Shown: positions 1 to 10,903, counted from the stretch's first letter. The stretch is 64,000 nucleotides of DNA from Hydra vulgaris (GCF_038396675.1 NC_088923.1:192501-256500); one strand, 5' to 3'. Numbers and translations are program-made. The notes: a model not told the origin generated them from the sequence alone.

Positions 1-219
1 TCCTCAAGGCTGAGAAGGCCGCAACAGATGAGGAGGCTACTTAATAATGGTTATAACCCTCTCTCAACTCTATAACTCCGAAACACAAACCTTGACAAAC
101 AAGGCCACAGCACAAAGAAACAAGTTGAGCACTACTACCAGGGACTACCAGGGACATGGTGGGGATCGGAACCTCTCGCTTATAAAGCCAGCGCTTTACC
201 ACTACACCACTACAGCATG
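1..219 (-). mobile_element. tRNA-derived SINE, copy A1
   Basis: Read on the minus strand the right-hand end is a tRNA-like head. It has a B box GGTTCCGATCC (163-173) and an A-box-like stretch TGGTGTAGTGGTAAAGCGCT (about 190-209), the two parts of an internal RNA polymerase III promoter. The body (1-100) is repeated at 413-514. There is no acceptor-stem pairing or tRNA end, so this is a SINE and not a tRNA gene. It is cut by the window edge, so its 3' end is not visible. Confidence 0.7.
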
Positions 220-239
220 TATATATATATATATAATCC

Positions 240-412
240 TCGGAATTAGGAAAAATGAGGCCGGCAATAATTTGCTAACCTCAATCTTATAGAGGTCGGC
301 ATCAGGTCGGCAAAAATTATTTGATACAAAGGTCTGACCATAAAACAATTTATTGCTGACCTCAAACACTTTCAGGTCGGCAGTTAGGTTAGCATATATT
401 TTTTTGTTAATT
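240..412. repeat. spacer with AGGTCGGCA motifs
   Basis: Between the two SINE copies the motif AGGTCGGCA or a close variant recurs at about 292-300, 304-312 and 374-382, with related GAGGCCGGCA at 256-265. It may be part of a longer SINE body or a small independent repeat. No coding signal is seen. Confidence 0.3.
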
Positions 413-512
413 CACCTCCTCAAGGCCGAGAAGGCTACTACAGACAACGAGGCTTACTTTTTTTTTTGTGGTATAACTCTCTCTCAACTCTATAACTCCG
501 GAACACAAATCT

Positions 513-514
<2 letters not shown>
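413..514 (-). mobile_element. SINE fragment, same family as copy A1
   Basis: About 100 bases align with positions 1-97, sharing CTCTCTCAACTCTATAACTC and flanking sequence with scattered substitutions. The tRNA-like head is missing: the copy stops abruptly where the (TA)n array at 515 begins. Either the head was lost or the array grew over it. Confidence 0.65.

Positions 515-587
<73 letters not shown>
515..587. repeat. (TA)n microsatellite
   Basis: A nearly pure alternating AT tract of about 73 bases between a truncated SINE and a CCCTAA tract. The poly-IY reading frames across it are artefacts. Confidence 0.97.
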
Positions 588-588
<1 letters not shown>

Positions 589-614
589 CTAACCCTAACC
601 CTAACCCTAACCCT
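589..614. repeat. interstitial telomere-type CCCTAA repeat
   Basis: Just over four units of CCCTAA occur directly between the (TA)n array and a SINE. This is the animal telomere motif (TTAGGG on the other strand). It could be a repair patch or an ancient chromosome-end remnant. Confidence 0.85.
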
Positions 615-815
615 TGTGCGGCCGTGGCGCGGTGGTTAGAACGCTTGCTTTATAAGCAGGAGATCCAGGTTCGAAACGAGCTCTGGACATATTTTCGCGT
701 CACGGTAAGGAAGGAGGCGTGAACTTCCTGGTTAAATGCACTTCCGCGGTGCTCTGTGACAAGACCGTTAGGACTTCTTGGGGCACCAAAAAATTAAAAA
801 TTAAAAATTAAAAAA
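615..815 (+). mobile_element. tRNA-derived SINE, family B
   Basis: An A-box-like TGGCGCGGTGGTTAGAACGC (625-644) and a B box GGTTCGAAACG (668-678) form an internal Pol III promoter. A GC-rich body follows to about 785, then an ATTAAAA-type simple tail (786-820) and a short (TA)n. The combination of tRNA head, unrelated body and A-rich tail is the classic SINE layout. The body differs from family A at 1-219. Confidence 0.8.
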
Positions 816-929
816 AATTATATATATATATATATACATGTGAAATACAAATATAGTTTGTTCGTTAAAAAATAATTTACAATTGAAACTATACAGCCAA
901 AAATAAATACGGAAAAAGGTATTGTTACA

Positions 930-1560
930 ACCGCTTGTATCTAATCTTCAGGTTTGCAGTTGCTTAACAGAAATTTATTCTTTTGACAACATTTGGAAAT
1001 TAACTGTTTTTTTATTAAATAGTTCTTTAGCATTTTTATAAAGTAAAACTATTAATTTTTCTTATAAACAAAGTAAACATGTTTTGTTGAATGCAGGGGC
1101 ATTTTTTAGGATAGACCAAGTTAATTCAAGTGTTTCTTTCAGTTTTTCACTTGTTTTTCATATATATTTTGAGAAAGTGGTTGCATTTGAAAGTTTTTTA
1201 TTTGTAAATGATTGCTTGTGGTTTGCATATCTCATTTTCCACACACCCTCTGATAAACTAAAGTAAGCTTTGCTAGGCGCGTTTAGGGAAGATGTTATAC
1301 ATTTGTAAATTATGTTTGCTGCTCTATAATATTTATTTAATGAGCAGATTTCTTTTTATTTGCAATTGCAAGGGAGATTTTTAGTCCTGTTATTTAAATT
1401 AGTTTTTTTTGTGACTTTTTATGATTTTTGAAATGTTGTTTGCTGTAGCTGTAGCTAATTTTTGTATTGTTTCAATTGAACAGTTTATGCAAATGGTTTG
1501 AAGGTGGGAAATGCTTATCTATTAATTGCAAAAAGATTTGGCCAACATTAGTAGAGCTAT
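930..1560 (-). pseudogene. Penelope-like element, C-terminal RT and GIY-YIG remnant
   Basis: Translated on the minus strand in pieces, this reads like the end of a Penelope-like reverse transcriptase. A block [20 protein letters not shown] (about 1550-1490) matches the end of the RT domain. Then come a decayed cysteine segment, RYANHKQSF and FSKYI from the GIY-YIG endonuclease core (about 1235-1160), and a WSILKNAP...LLCL..EKL tail (about 1120-1040). The same RT block recurs at about 34,860-34,900 on the plus strand. Several stops and frameshifts break it. It is 5'-truncated next to a perfect hairpin at 1562-1604. Plus-strand frames here are only its shadow. Confidence 0.75.
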
Positions 1561-1561
1561 T

Positions 1562-1604
1562 CTTAAAACTTAAAGTTGTGAAAATCACAACTTTAAGTTT
1601 TAAG
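1562..1604. repeat. perfect hairpin, 20-bp arms
   Basis: Arms 1562-1581 and 1585-1604 are exact reverse complements around an AAA loop. It lies at the truncated end of the Penelope-like remnant and just before a (TA)n array. Confidence 0.9.
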
Positions 1605-1614
1605 TTTTATTTTC

Positions 1615-1730
<116 letters not shown>

Positions 1731-1843
1731 TAATAAAACGCGTAATTCGCTAATAAAATTGATAAGCAACCAACAAAAGTAGAAATAAAACAAAAACAGA
1801 TTTATGAGAAATTATTCAAAGTATGATTAACCAAAAACATTTC

Positions 1844-4096
1844 TTATATTTTAAAAATTTCTTTTTTTGTTAAAAACTTGAAGGAACTTAACGAATTTAC
1901 CGTGCCTTTGAATCCTTTTTGAAAAGTATTCCATACTTTTGGACCTCGATATAGAATGCTGTACTCTGAATATTTGTTTATTATCCGAGGCAGTTTATAT
2001 GTGTTGGACATATTCGCTCTAAGATTATAGTTATCATTTTTATTTATTTTAAACTTGTTATTAAAGCTTATAGGAGAGATATTGTGATTATAACGATACA
2101 TGAAAATTAAATGCTGGTAGATATTAATTTCAAACACATTCATCATTTTCATATCTTTCATTAAGGGCTTAGCGTGTTCACGCCTATTTTTTGAGTAAAT
2201 GATTCTGCAGGCATGTTTTTGTAGACTATAAATTTTTTTAATCTTTGCCGCTTGAGTACTTGCCCATGAAATGTTTGCATAGCTGATGAAGCTATGAATT
2301 AGCCCAAAGTAGATTAATTTAAGACTATTTTTATTGACGTAGGAGCGAACTCGATACATCAAACCTATTATTTTGGTGATTTTTGACTGGATATATATTA
2401 TATGTGGAAGCCAGGATAATTTTTCATCAACAATGATTCCTAAGAATTTTATATTGGATTGCTTATTTACTAGTTTATCATTTAGAGATAGGTTAGGCAA
2501 CTTGAGAGGAAGATTTTCTTCTTGTGTTTTTTTGTGAAATAGTATATACTTTGTTTTCTCAGCGTTAAGTGAGAGTTTGTTTGCCTTAAACCAGTTGTTT
2601 ACTTTACACAGTTCAATATTCATGTCTGCATATAATTTCTTGATATCATTGTTGGTGAGAAATAAGTTTGTGTCATCTGCAAACATGACCGAGTTCATTT
2701 TTAAAGATGCATTACAAAAGTCATTTATATATATTAGAAAAAGAAGTGGACCAAGAATCGATCCTTGCGGGACTCCACATAAGACATTTAATACTCCAGA
2801 TTGGACATTATTTACATATTGTTTTCTGTTTGTAAGATAGCTTTTAATCCAATAATAACTTTTATTTATTATTCCGTAATGCCTTAATTTATCTAAAAGA
2901 ATGCAATGGTCCACTGTATCGAATGCTTTTGATAAATCAAGAAACACTCCTAAAGTAAATTTATTATTTTCAAAACCATTAGTTATTTGATTTACTATTT
3001 CAATGATTGCATGCTCTGTAGAGAGATTTTTTTGAAAGCCAAACTGATTTGGGTAAAAAAAATTGTTTTTAATGAAGTAATCATAGATTCTATTATAAAC
3101 TACACGTTCGAAGAGTTTTGAAAATACAGAAAGTATTGATATAGGCCTGTAGTTTGTAATGTCAGAATGATCATTACATTTGTATAATGGAATTACTTTT
3201 GCCAATTTAAGTACATCCGGAAATATCCCAGAATTTAATGAGAGCTTAAGTATATGAAACAGGGGTCTATTAAGACTGTGTTTGTTTGCAATAACTATAT
3301 CACTAGATATCTCATCAAATCCTGGAGCCTTTTTTTTTTTTAAGGAGGCAAAGGCTGCCTCTAATTCTTCATAGCCTAATTCATAATCAAGCATGGTAAC
3401 GTTATTCGTGTTTTTAAGATAGGTTTTAAATGATACAGATGTTGGTACAATTTTATTTACAAGATTTGGACCAATATTTGTAAAATATTTATTGAATTCT
3501 TCTGAAATTAGTTTTTGACAAAATATACCGTTATTTTCAATAACAATTCGTTTAGGAAGAGAAGGTGAATTTAGTTTTTCTCTTCCCATTATGAGATTAA
3601 TGATGGACCATGTTTTTTTGCTATCAAATTTGCATTTGTTAATTTGATTACTGTAATATTTTTTTTTTGCATTTTTAATGAGATCTTGGTAAAAAAATTT
3701 ATAATTTTTGTAATTTTTTTCATTATCATTGTTTCTATTTTTCAAAAATTTATTGTAAAGTTTTTGCTTTTTTTTTGAGCACTTTAATAACGATTTATCC
3801 ATCCACGGATTAGCAATTGCTTTTGACTTAATTGTTATTATCTCTTTTGGACAGGTTTCATTAAAGTACTCCAAAAATGTACTTAAAAAGGCATTGTAAG
3901 CTTCATTAGTATCTTTACATTTATATACGTTGTTCCATGTTTCTTGTTTTAGTCTACTTGTTAATTTATTAGTGTTACTCAATTTTAAATTTCGTTTTTT
4001 TAAAGCTCGCGTCTTCTGCGGCTGAAAATTCAGCCTCTCTAAACGATTATAAATTGCTTCTGCGGCTGAAAATTTACGCATGCGCATACTATACAC
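1844..4096 (-). CDS. LINE reverse transcriptase, 5'-truncated, open frame
   Basis: A 750-residue open frame whose main part is the reverse transcriptase of a CR1/Jockey-group non-LTR retrotransposon, which copies its RNA at a nicked genomic target. Visible motifs: KAPGFDEISSD (256-266), NYRPISIL (315-322), DLSKAFDTVDH (387-397), GVPQGSILGP (441-450) and the catalytic FADD (472-475), followed by a thumb/C-terminal region to 750. The upstream apurinic endonuclease is missing. Residues 1 to about 40 come from a different repeat (3998-4095), so the listed start is fortuitous and the true LINE sequence begins near 3975. The RT part has no stop, unlike every other LINE here, which suggests a fairly recent insertion. 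The 3' UTR runs to about 1735 and abuts (TA)n. Confidence 0.9.
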   Translation of the reverse strand: MYSMRMRKFSAAEAIYNRLERLNFQPQKTRALKKRNLKLSNTNKLTSRLKQETWNNVYKCKDTNEAYNAFLSTFLEYFNETCPKEIITIKSKAIANPWMDKSLLKCSKKKQKLYNKFLKNRNNDNEKNYKNYKFFYQDLIKNAKKKYYSNQINKCKFDSKKTWSIINLIMGREKLNSPSLPKRIVIENNGIFCQKLISEEFNKYFTNIGPNLVNKIVPTSVSFKTYLKNTNNVTMLDYELGYEELEAAFASLKKKKAPGFDEISSDIVIANKHSLNRPLFHILKLSLNSGIFPDVLKLAKVIPLYKCNDHSDITNYRPISILSVFSKLFERVVYNRIYDYFIKNNFFYPNQFGFQKNLSTEHAIIEIVNQITNGFENNKFTLGVFLDLSKAFDTVDHCILLDKLRHYGIINKSYYWIKSYLTNRKQYVNNVQSGVLNVLCGVPQGSILGPLLFLIYINDFCNASLKMNSVMFADDTNLFLTNNDIKKLYADMNIELCKVNNWFKANKLSLNAEKTKYILFHKKTQEENLPLKLPNLSLNDKLVNKQSNIKFLGIIVDEKLSWLPHIIYIQSKITKIIGLMYRVRSYVNKNSLKLIYFGLIHSFISYANISWASTQAAKIKKIYSLQKHACRIIYSKNRREHAKPLMKDMKMMNVFEINIYQHLIFMYRYNHNISPISFNNKFKINKNDNYNLRANMSNTYKLPRIINKYSEYSILYRGPKVWNTFQKGFKGTVNSLSSFKFLTKKEIFKI
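3998..4095 (-). repeat. CAGCCGCAGAAG repeat, copy 1
   Basis: On the minus strand the block reads ATGCGTAAATTTTCAGCCGC, then AGAAGCAATT, a variable part, and again TTTTCAGCCGCAGAAG. A similar order is found at 20,140-20,216 on the plus strand. Here it supplies the first residues of the RT frame, so the LINE probably inserted into a pre-existing repeat. Confidence 0.55.
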
Positions 4097-4836
4097 TTTC
4101 TTCTGTTTTGATTTTAAGTTTTTTTTTTTTTTTTTGGCGACTTATTGAGTTATAAAGACAAAAAAATAGAAATATGTTACAATTTTGTTGATTATAAAAA
4201 GATAGTACGAATTTGAATTTAAGAATGAGTTTAATATAATTCAGCTTACAATGAAAAACAGTTTTTATGTCAACAGCAACTATAATTTAATAACTATATG
4301 TATTTTTACTAAACTTTAGTACTTAATTAATTGCCAGAACATTTTTTTCCAAACACTTTATAAAGTTGTGTTTGTTATTAATTTATTTTGATGTCAAAAA
4401 CATAAGATTTTAAAACATTGCTAATTTTTTATTTCAACTTATATTAATAACAGCATTTCAGAAATAATTCTTTTAAAACATTTAAGAAATAATTTCATAA
4501 CAGAGATTATTTCAAATGTTTTCGAAATAATCTCTGAAATGTTTCCACAGCCTGTGGAAATATTTTTCATATAAAAAGGTTTCTATTTTTAAAGTTTTTC
4601 AAGCAGTAGTTCTTCAATCAATATTGCATATGTATTTCTTCATCCCATTGAAGTGAAATGTCTTGAAGTCTCCAGTGGATGTAATACTAACTTTTCTCAA
4701 TTGCACAAATTCTTGTTTTAAAATAAGGATACCAACCTGTGACAACAAGTTTGACTTGAGTCAAAGGGCAACACTTTTGGGTACAAAAAAATAATAATAC
4801 ATAAGCAATTGTATGTTTATGCTATGACCATTTACT
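4097..4836. other. AT-rich spacer with two hairpins
   Basis: No gene is seen. Two perfect hairpins stand close together: arms 4501-4513/4524-4536 (13 bp, 10-base loop) and 4542-4550/4552-4560 (9 bp, single-base loop). They may be the remains of a small foldback element. Confidence 0.6.
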
Positions 4837-5040
4837 AACACAAGATATAAACTGTCAACAGATTGATTTGACAGAAATAGACAAATTCAAAGTCAAAGCT
4901 TGACTTTGAATTTGTCTATTTCTTGTAAAAAAAAATCGATTTGTAAATACTGATTTTTCAGTTACAACCATGCTTTTAAAAAAGTTCGTGATCTTCATTA
5001 CATAACACAATCAAACTGTTGACAGTTTATATCTTGTGTT
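4837..5040. repeat. nested foldback: 25-bp outer and 23-bp inner inverted repeats
   Basis: Outer arms 4837-4861 and 5016-5040 are exact reverse complements. Inside them, arms 4874-4896 and 4900-4922 form a second perfect hairpin with a 3-base loop. The 204-base unit could be a non-autonomous foldback element, or could form a structured RNA if transcribed. No coding potential is seen. Confidence 0.85.
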
Positions 5041-5238
5041 AATCAATAGTCAGAGCAAACTCCAAAACACTTGCCAATCTCCACTTTCCATATTAGGTAA
5101 CTAAAATAAATTAAAGTTGTTGGAATGTGAATGAAATATTTTACAACTTTAAAATACACTTGTTTCGAGTTATAATATCTTTATAACGATGTATTAACAA
5201 ATTATACACTTTAAAATATTGAAACTTATAAAACTTAC

Positions 5239-5259
5239 ATATTTGTTTGCCATATTCAC
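5239..5259 (-). CDS. candidate 21-nt microexon, copy 1
   Basis: On the minus strand, acceptor TTGGCATTTAG, 21 bases, then a consensus GTAAGT donor. In the only stop-free phase compatible with copy 2 it encodes about EYGKQI. Against copy 2 (5362-5382) the codons for E, Y and one Q differ only at the third base, and one codon changes Q to K. That pattern fits protein-level constraint. The host gene is unknown; coincidence cannot be excluded on 21 bases. Confidence 0.4.
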
Positions 5260-5361
5260 CTAAATGCCAATTTTAAATTAAAACATTTACTTGAAGTTTA
5301 TATTTGTAATGATGTATCAATTAGTTATATGTTGAAAAATATAGAAATCTATGAAACTTAC

Positions 5362-5382
5362 GTATCTGCTGGCCGTACTCAC
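5362..5382 (-). CDS. candidate 21-nt microexon, copy 2
   Basis: The second member of the duplicated pair: acceptor TTGGCATTTAG, 21 bases encoding about EYGQQI, donor GTAAGT. The two copies have the same length and phase, so they could be used singly (mutually exclusive) or together without a frame change. No flanking exon could be joined to them with certainty. Confidence 0.4.
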
Positions 5383-5611
5383 CTAAATGCCAATTTTAAA
5401 TCAAAATGTTTATTTAAAGCTAACAAGGAATACTAACACAGCAATTTTAACTAAGCTTACTGATTGTTTATTCTAATTTGTTAACAGAAAAAAAAAGAGT
5501 TACTTAATAAAGTATAAGTATTAGGTATACAAAAATACAACTAACAACAATCTACATAGGCATAATAAAGAACTGTATTTGAAAACTAATAGTAAATGAC
5601 TAAATACTAAA

Positions 5612-5664
5612 CTAATTCATATAATAGGGATACAACCGACTGATCCTCTCTAAAGGAAGTTCAT
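5612..5664 (-). CDS. candidate terminal exon of a small host gene
   Basis: On the minus strand an acceptor AATTTTTGTTTAG is followed by a frame ending ELPLERISRLYPYYMN and a TAG stop at 5612-5614. The phase (2 bases before the first full codon) matches the candidate upstream exon at 5842-5880. The intron between them is 177 bases and contains a (TA)n. The protein is not recognised. Confidence 0.35.
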
Positions 5665-5731
5665 CTAAACAAAAATTAAATTAACTTTATTTTTACAAAG
5701 TAATATAAAAATTTGCATATAGTAAGTCATT

Positions 5732-5737
<6 letters not shown>

Positions 5738-5790
<53 letters not shown>
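5738..5790. repeat. (TA)n microsatellite
   Basis: About 50 bases of TA in the intron between the two candidate minus-strand exons at 5.6 and 5.84 kb. Confidence 0.95.
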
Positions 5791-5841
5791 TAAATATAAT
5801 AAAAATAGCTATTGAGCTATTGAAAAAAGAAAGTAACTAAC

Positions 5842-5880
5842 TGATGTTGTTGGCTGACGCTATTTCACAACTTTGAGCAT
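5842..5880 (-). CDS. candidate penultimate exon of the same gene
   Basis: A 39-nt segment between a strong acceptor TTTCTTTCACTGTTTTAG and a donor GTTAGT on the minus strand. Only one phase is open, reading AQSCEIASANNI, and it joins in phase to the exon at 5612-5664. Earlier exons were not found in the AT-rich sequence to its right. Confidence 0.35.
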
Positions 5881-5884
5881 CTAA

Positions 5885-6340
5885 AACAGTGAAAGAAATA
5901 TTCAAGTTATACATAAAAGTTTAGATAGTGGCCAAATAATAATTTAAAAACAGTTTAATAAATTTATATAAAGATAACTTATTTATTAGTTATAAATTAT
6001 AATCTAAAGGCATTCCTTGTTAAATAAAGACAATGTTCAAACTTCAAGTTAGATATGATTCATAACTAATTTGATTCATATCTAATTTATATCATGAAAA
6101 TGAAATGAAATACTATGTGAAACCTTTATTTTCTTTTTTCATTTTGACAAAATTTTTGCTTCTAAATGTAATATAAAAATTTAAGTCTTATTTTATTATT
6201 TACTGAAAATCGTTTTAATAAAACAATTGCTTTTAAATTTACAAATTTTTTAATCATATTTTCATTATAAAGTATCTAGGTTTATAATATCAATTTATGA
6301 CATAAGTTAAATATTGCTAATAATATTAGTAATATGAATG
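5885..6340. other. AT-rich spacer, nothing recognised
   Basis: Low-complexity AT-rich DNA with no supported exon, repeat boundary or mobile-element signature. Confidence 0.5.
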
Positions 6341-6509
6341 TTATATATAAAAATAAAAATATAAAAATATAAATATAAAAATATAAATATAAAAATATAA
6401 ATATAAAAATATAAATATAAAAATATAAATATAAAAATATAAATATAAAAATATAAATATAAAAATATAAATATAAAAATATAAATATAAAAATATAAAT
6501 ATAAAAATA
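6341..6509. repeat. 14-bp minisatellite
   Basis: About 11 tandem copies of ATAAAAATATAAAT with almost no divergence. The FIYLYFYI-type frames across it are artefacts of the repeat. Confidence 0.93.
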
Positions 6510-6961
<452 letters not shown>

Positions 6962-7039
6962 CATTATCCACGATCACTGGTAATTTTTTTTTACTCTAAT
7001 AACATCTGTCCAATATCATTTGAAAATTTAACAACTTCT

Positions 7040-7310
7040 TTTTACATCATTAGGAAGATGTAGCTATATCTATATCTATAAATATATAATTTTTCTCTAA
7101 ATCCAATAAAATCTGCAAAAATTTTCTCCAGATGTAGAGACATCTGAAAAATATTTGTATATGTAGCTACGTCTGATTAAAATAATGCATTATTATTTAA
7201 TTTTTTTTTTCCATATGTTATTACATCTGCAAAAAAATCCTATATGTAACTACATCTGGTTAAAATAATGCATTATTGGTTAATTTTTTTTCTCCAGATG
7301 TAATTACATC
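7040..7310 (+). repeat. palindromic-unit array, cluster 1 (CAGATGTAATTACATCTG)
   Basis: Units of about 85 bases are repeated. Each holds a palindrome of the CAGATGTAATTACATCTG type, a second TATATGTAACTACATCTGG, and a third ATAATGCATTAT, followed by a T-rich linker. About two and a half units are visible. The same units in the same order and orientation recur at 62,840-63,230. No coding potential. It may be a satellite-like or foldback-derived repeat family. Confidence 0.8.
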
Positions 7311-7984
7311 AGCTTACAATCATTAGCACATTTGCTGTTTAACGTTTAATTAGTTACATCTGTAAAGTAAACCTTTTTCTCAACAACTATTAGGGAGGAG
7401 GGCATCTAAAATTCTATATACTTTGTTAAACCATTTATTCATAATTTATTTTTTACTAAAGTTTTAAAAACAATTCAGATTTTGCTTTTTTTTTGTGGTT
7501 AGCCTTCTATTTCTATTTATAACATTTTAAATATATTAAAAACCTAAAAACTAAAGTTTTTCGGCATAATTTTTGCTTAAAAAGATATGCAATTTTATGT
7601 TAAATTTATGCAATTTAAATTTTGATCAGATAAATTTGAATTAAAGAAAATAAAAATGCATTAAACATTTGCTTTTACTTTACTCCACTAGAAAATACTT
7701 TGCAATTGATTTTGTAAACTAAATTTAGATACCGAATGGAATGAAAAAAAAAAATGTAACAAGAAGTAACTAACCAGTTTTAAACCAAAATTAAGAAACT
7801 TCTATAGAAGTTAGTTGACAAAATTTATCATCCAAAGTTTTTCTCAGGGTTGTTCTTGAACTTATCTTTAATGAAGTCAACAACAAATTTTCTTTTGGAA
7901 ATTTTTATCAATTAAGATTCTGCTTAGTAGTGGAATCATTTTGTATATATACGCATTAAAGATCTTTTTTTTTTTTGACATCTT
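7311..7984. other. AT-rich spacer, nothing recognised
   Basis: No exon with convincing splice signals and no element boundary was found in this stretch. Confidence 0.5.
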
Positions 7985-8835
7985 CACTTCCAACAAGGCT
8001 GCAAGCAACCACTATTAGAAGTTACTGGAAGAAAAAAGATGAAATTTATAGAGCAAGATAACGATTAGATAAATTCCCAGATAACGATTAGAAAAAGTCC
8101 AAAGAACTGATATTCAAGGAAAAATACTAGATGAATGAAAATTTTTGGAGCACTTAGAATGAGACTTAATTGAATGATAAGTAACACAAGAATGAATTTT
8201 AGTAGATTGCACAAGAGACACTAGCTTTTTAGAGCAGTGCTTATTACAGTATTTGTAAAAAAGAGAAAGAAAAGCAACATTACAACGATATGATAATGGT
8301 TGTAGGTTGGCTGTAAGAGCAGGACCAACAATGTTTGCAATGCATTTTTGCACCTTGTCTAAAAGAGAAAGGGCATCATTGAAAGATCTGCAACAGTATC
8401 ATTGGAAGATATGGCAACAGTATTCTAAACAAGGACCAATTTGAGATTTATAAAGATAAAGAATAGGATTCTGAGTAAGAAAGTGGTGAGCACGATAGAG
8501 ATGCAACCTTAGCAGATGCTAATTTTACAATTAATTTGATATATGGTTTCCAAGAAAGATCGGAAGTAAGAGTTAATCCTAGAAGATAAAGAGTAAATGA
8601 CTCATCGAGTACATTATTGTTTATAAATATAGGAAGATCTAGATAATTGCGATAACAATTAGCTGGAAAAAATTGAGTTTTACCTGAGTTCACCAGCCAC
8701 TGAGAGCTCCATGCTGTAGCAGATGTGAGATCCTTTTCAAGCTCAATTGCCCCCTCTTAGCAACCAGAGAGTGTTGGCTTCTTATCAAGACAAGAATAAA
8801 TAGTAGTACCATCAGCAATCAATGCCACCTTTGAT
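7985..8835 (-). pseudogene. CR1/L2-like LINE copy A, RT C-terminal part and 3' end
   Basis: On the minus strand this reads from the RT active-site region (VALIADGTTIYSCLDKKPT, where FADDT is expected) through NSGKTQFFPANCYRNYLDLP and DLSWKPYI to a conserved tail and a 3' end near GGTTGCTTGCAGCCTTGTTG. The catalytic pair is changed to ADG and there are stops, so it is dead. The same 3' end occurs at about 15,770, 25,420 and 28,670. The matching 5' piece lies at 9905-10,260, displaced by about 1.07 kb of inserted sequence. Confidence 0.8.
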
Positions 8836-9904
<1,069 letters not shown>

Positions 9905-10260
9905 GCAAGGTCAGTTAAAGGGTGTGATCGTACACCATTTCTGTCCGAGTCTGGAGGTGAGAAATTCTGGAAGATTGTTAATGTATATTAAAAAGAGTAT
10001 AGGGCCAAGAATACAATCTTGAGAAACTCCTGAAGTTACAAGATATAAAGAAGAGTGCTGTCCATTGAGGACAACTTTTATACTACGATTGGAAGGAAAG
10101 GATTCAATAATCTTCAAGATGATACCTGATACACCATAAAAAGAAAGCTTATGGAGTAGACCAGATTATCAAACTTTATTAAAGGCTTTAGAAATGTCTT
10201 GATTGGAATTTGCTGCAGTACAATAAGAGGAAAACCATGGAGAAAAGGTCACTAAGCCAG
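9905..10260 (-). pseudogene. CR1/L2-like LINE copy A, RT middle part
   Basis: Minus-strand frames contain RSIKVVLNGQHSSLYLVTSG and ILGPILFLIYINNLPEFL, the RT palm segment preceding the catalytic motif. The GVPQGS block is altered to GVSQDC. Copy D at 28,500 has the same block as DRQHSSSYSVTSG. Upstream sequence to 10,260 is decayed. With 7985-8835 this forms one truncated minus-strand LINE. Confidence 0.7.
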
Positions 10261-10444
10261 CAACCACCATTCTTCAGGTATATTAAATGTTAACAGCATT
10301 TTTATGAGACTTCTTAATTTAGTCTGCAAGTTTTTTTAACAGTATACAGGAATTAAATGCTTAAAAAATGTATAAAATCTTCTAAACTATACACAAAAAA
10401 AAAACTGGTTTGCACATACATAATAAACTTGTTTATGATAAAAT

Positions 10445-10903
10445 AACTTCTTCTGTGTCTAAACTGCCATAGGATTGTGGGAAACTTTATGGAAATTTTC
10501 ATTTAAGTCTTTGGATTTTTTATTTAAAGTTTTTTACGAAACTTCTTGGATTCAGGCTGGCATGGGATTAATTATTCCTTTTCGACAATTCCAAGTCAAG
10601 CCACACTCTTGGTTTTCCAACCTCCATGGTTTTCCTCTAATTGTGCTCTGTAAATTCCAATCATAATGATTACTTTAATCTATCAGCAAAAAAACTCTCC
10701 AGAAAACAGATGTCTGTTTACTATAGTTAGAAACCATTGTAAAAGATAAGAATTCTCATCAATATCATCTCTTGACTCTACTTGCTGCATTCTACCTGAT
10801 GTAGCCAAAAACAAGTTAATCCATTGCCTGACCTTTGTATGACTCTAGCTTCTGTATCTAAAATGATATCCTGTCTAGACAAGATAACATACCTGATATA
10901 GTC
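10445..10903 (+). pseudogene. CR1/L2-like LINE copy B, part 1
   Basis: A decayed plus-strand LINE segment from the linker before the RT. TSWIQAGM and FRQFQVKPHS match the same region of copy D near 27,500, and later bases (about 10,760-10,900) match copy D 27,840-28,000. It is interrupted at 10,903 by a Ty3/Gypsy element and resumes at 14,899. Confidence 0.75.
10898..10903. repeat. target site duplication, left copy (ATAGTC)
   Basis: ATAGTC directly precedes the left LTR and is repeated at 14,899-14,904, one base beyond the right LTR. In LINE copy D the uninterrupted sequence runs CCTGTTATTGTCTTTCAGAA, which supports this as the insertion point. Confidence 0.75.

Larger units (their letters stand above)
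5180..5425. repeat. tandem duplication of about 123 bp
   Basis: Two diverged copies (about 5180-5302 and 5303-5425) share blocks such as CACCTAAATGCCAATTTTAA. Each contains, on the minus strand, a 21-nt segment bounded by TTTAG and GTAAGT. That segment is better conserved at codon level than the rest. Confidence 0.7.

Noticed and set aside
154..219. Possible tRNA gene on the minus strand, and another at 618-690 on the plus strand
   Set aside because: A and B boxes are present but there is no acceptor-stem pairing or proper tRNA end, and both continue into SINE bodies or tails.
515..587. Poly-IY frames over TA arrays (also at 1.6, 6.9, 9.1, 20.2, 20.7 and 23.7 kb) and poly-HT frames at 24.0 kb
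   Set aside because: Translation of simple repeats; no coding evidence.
7040..7310. CRISPR-like regular repeats
   Set aside because: Units contain no unique spacers, there are no cas genes, and the DNA is eukaryotic.
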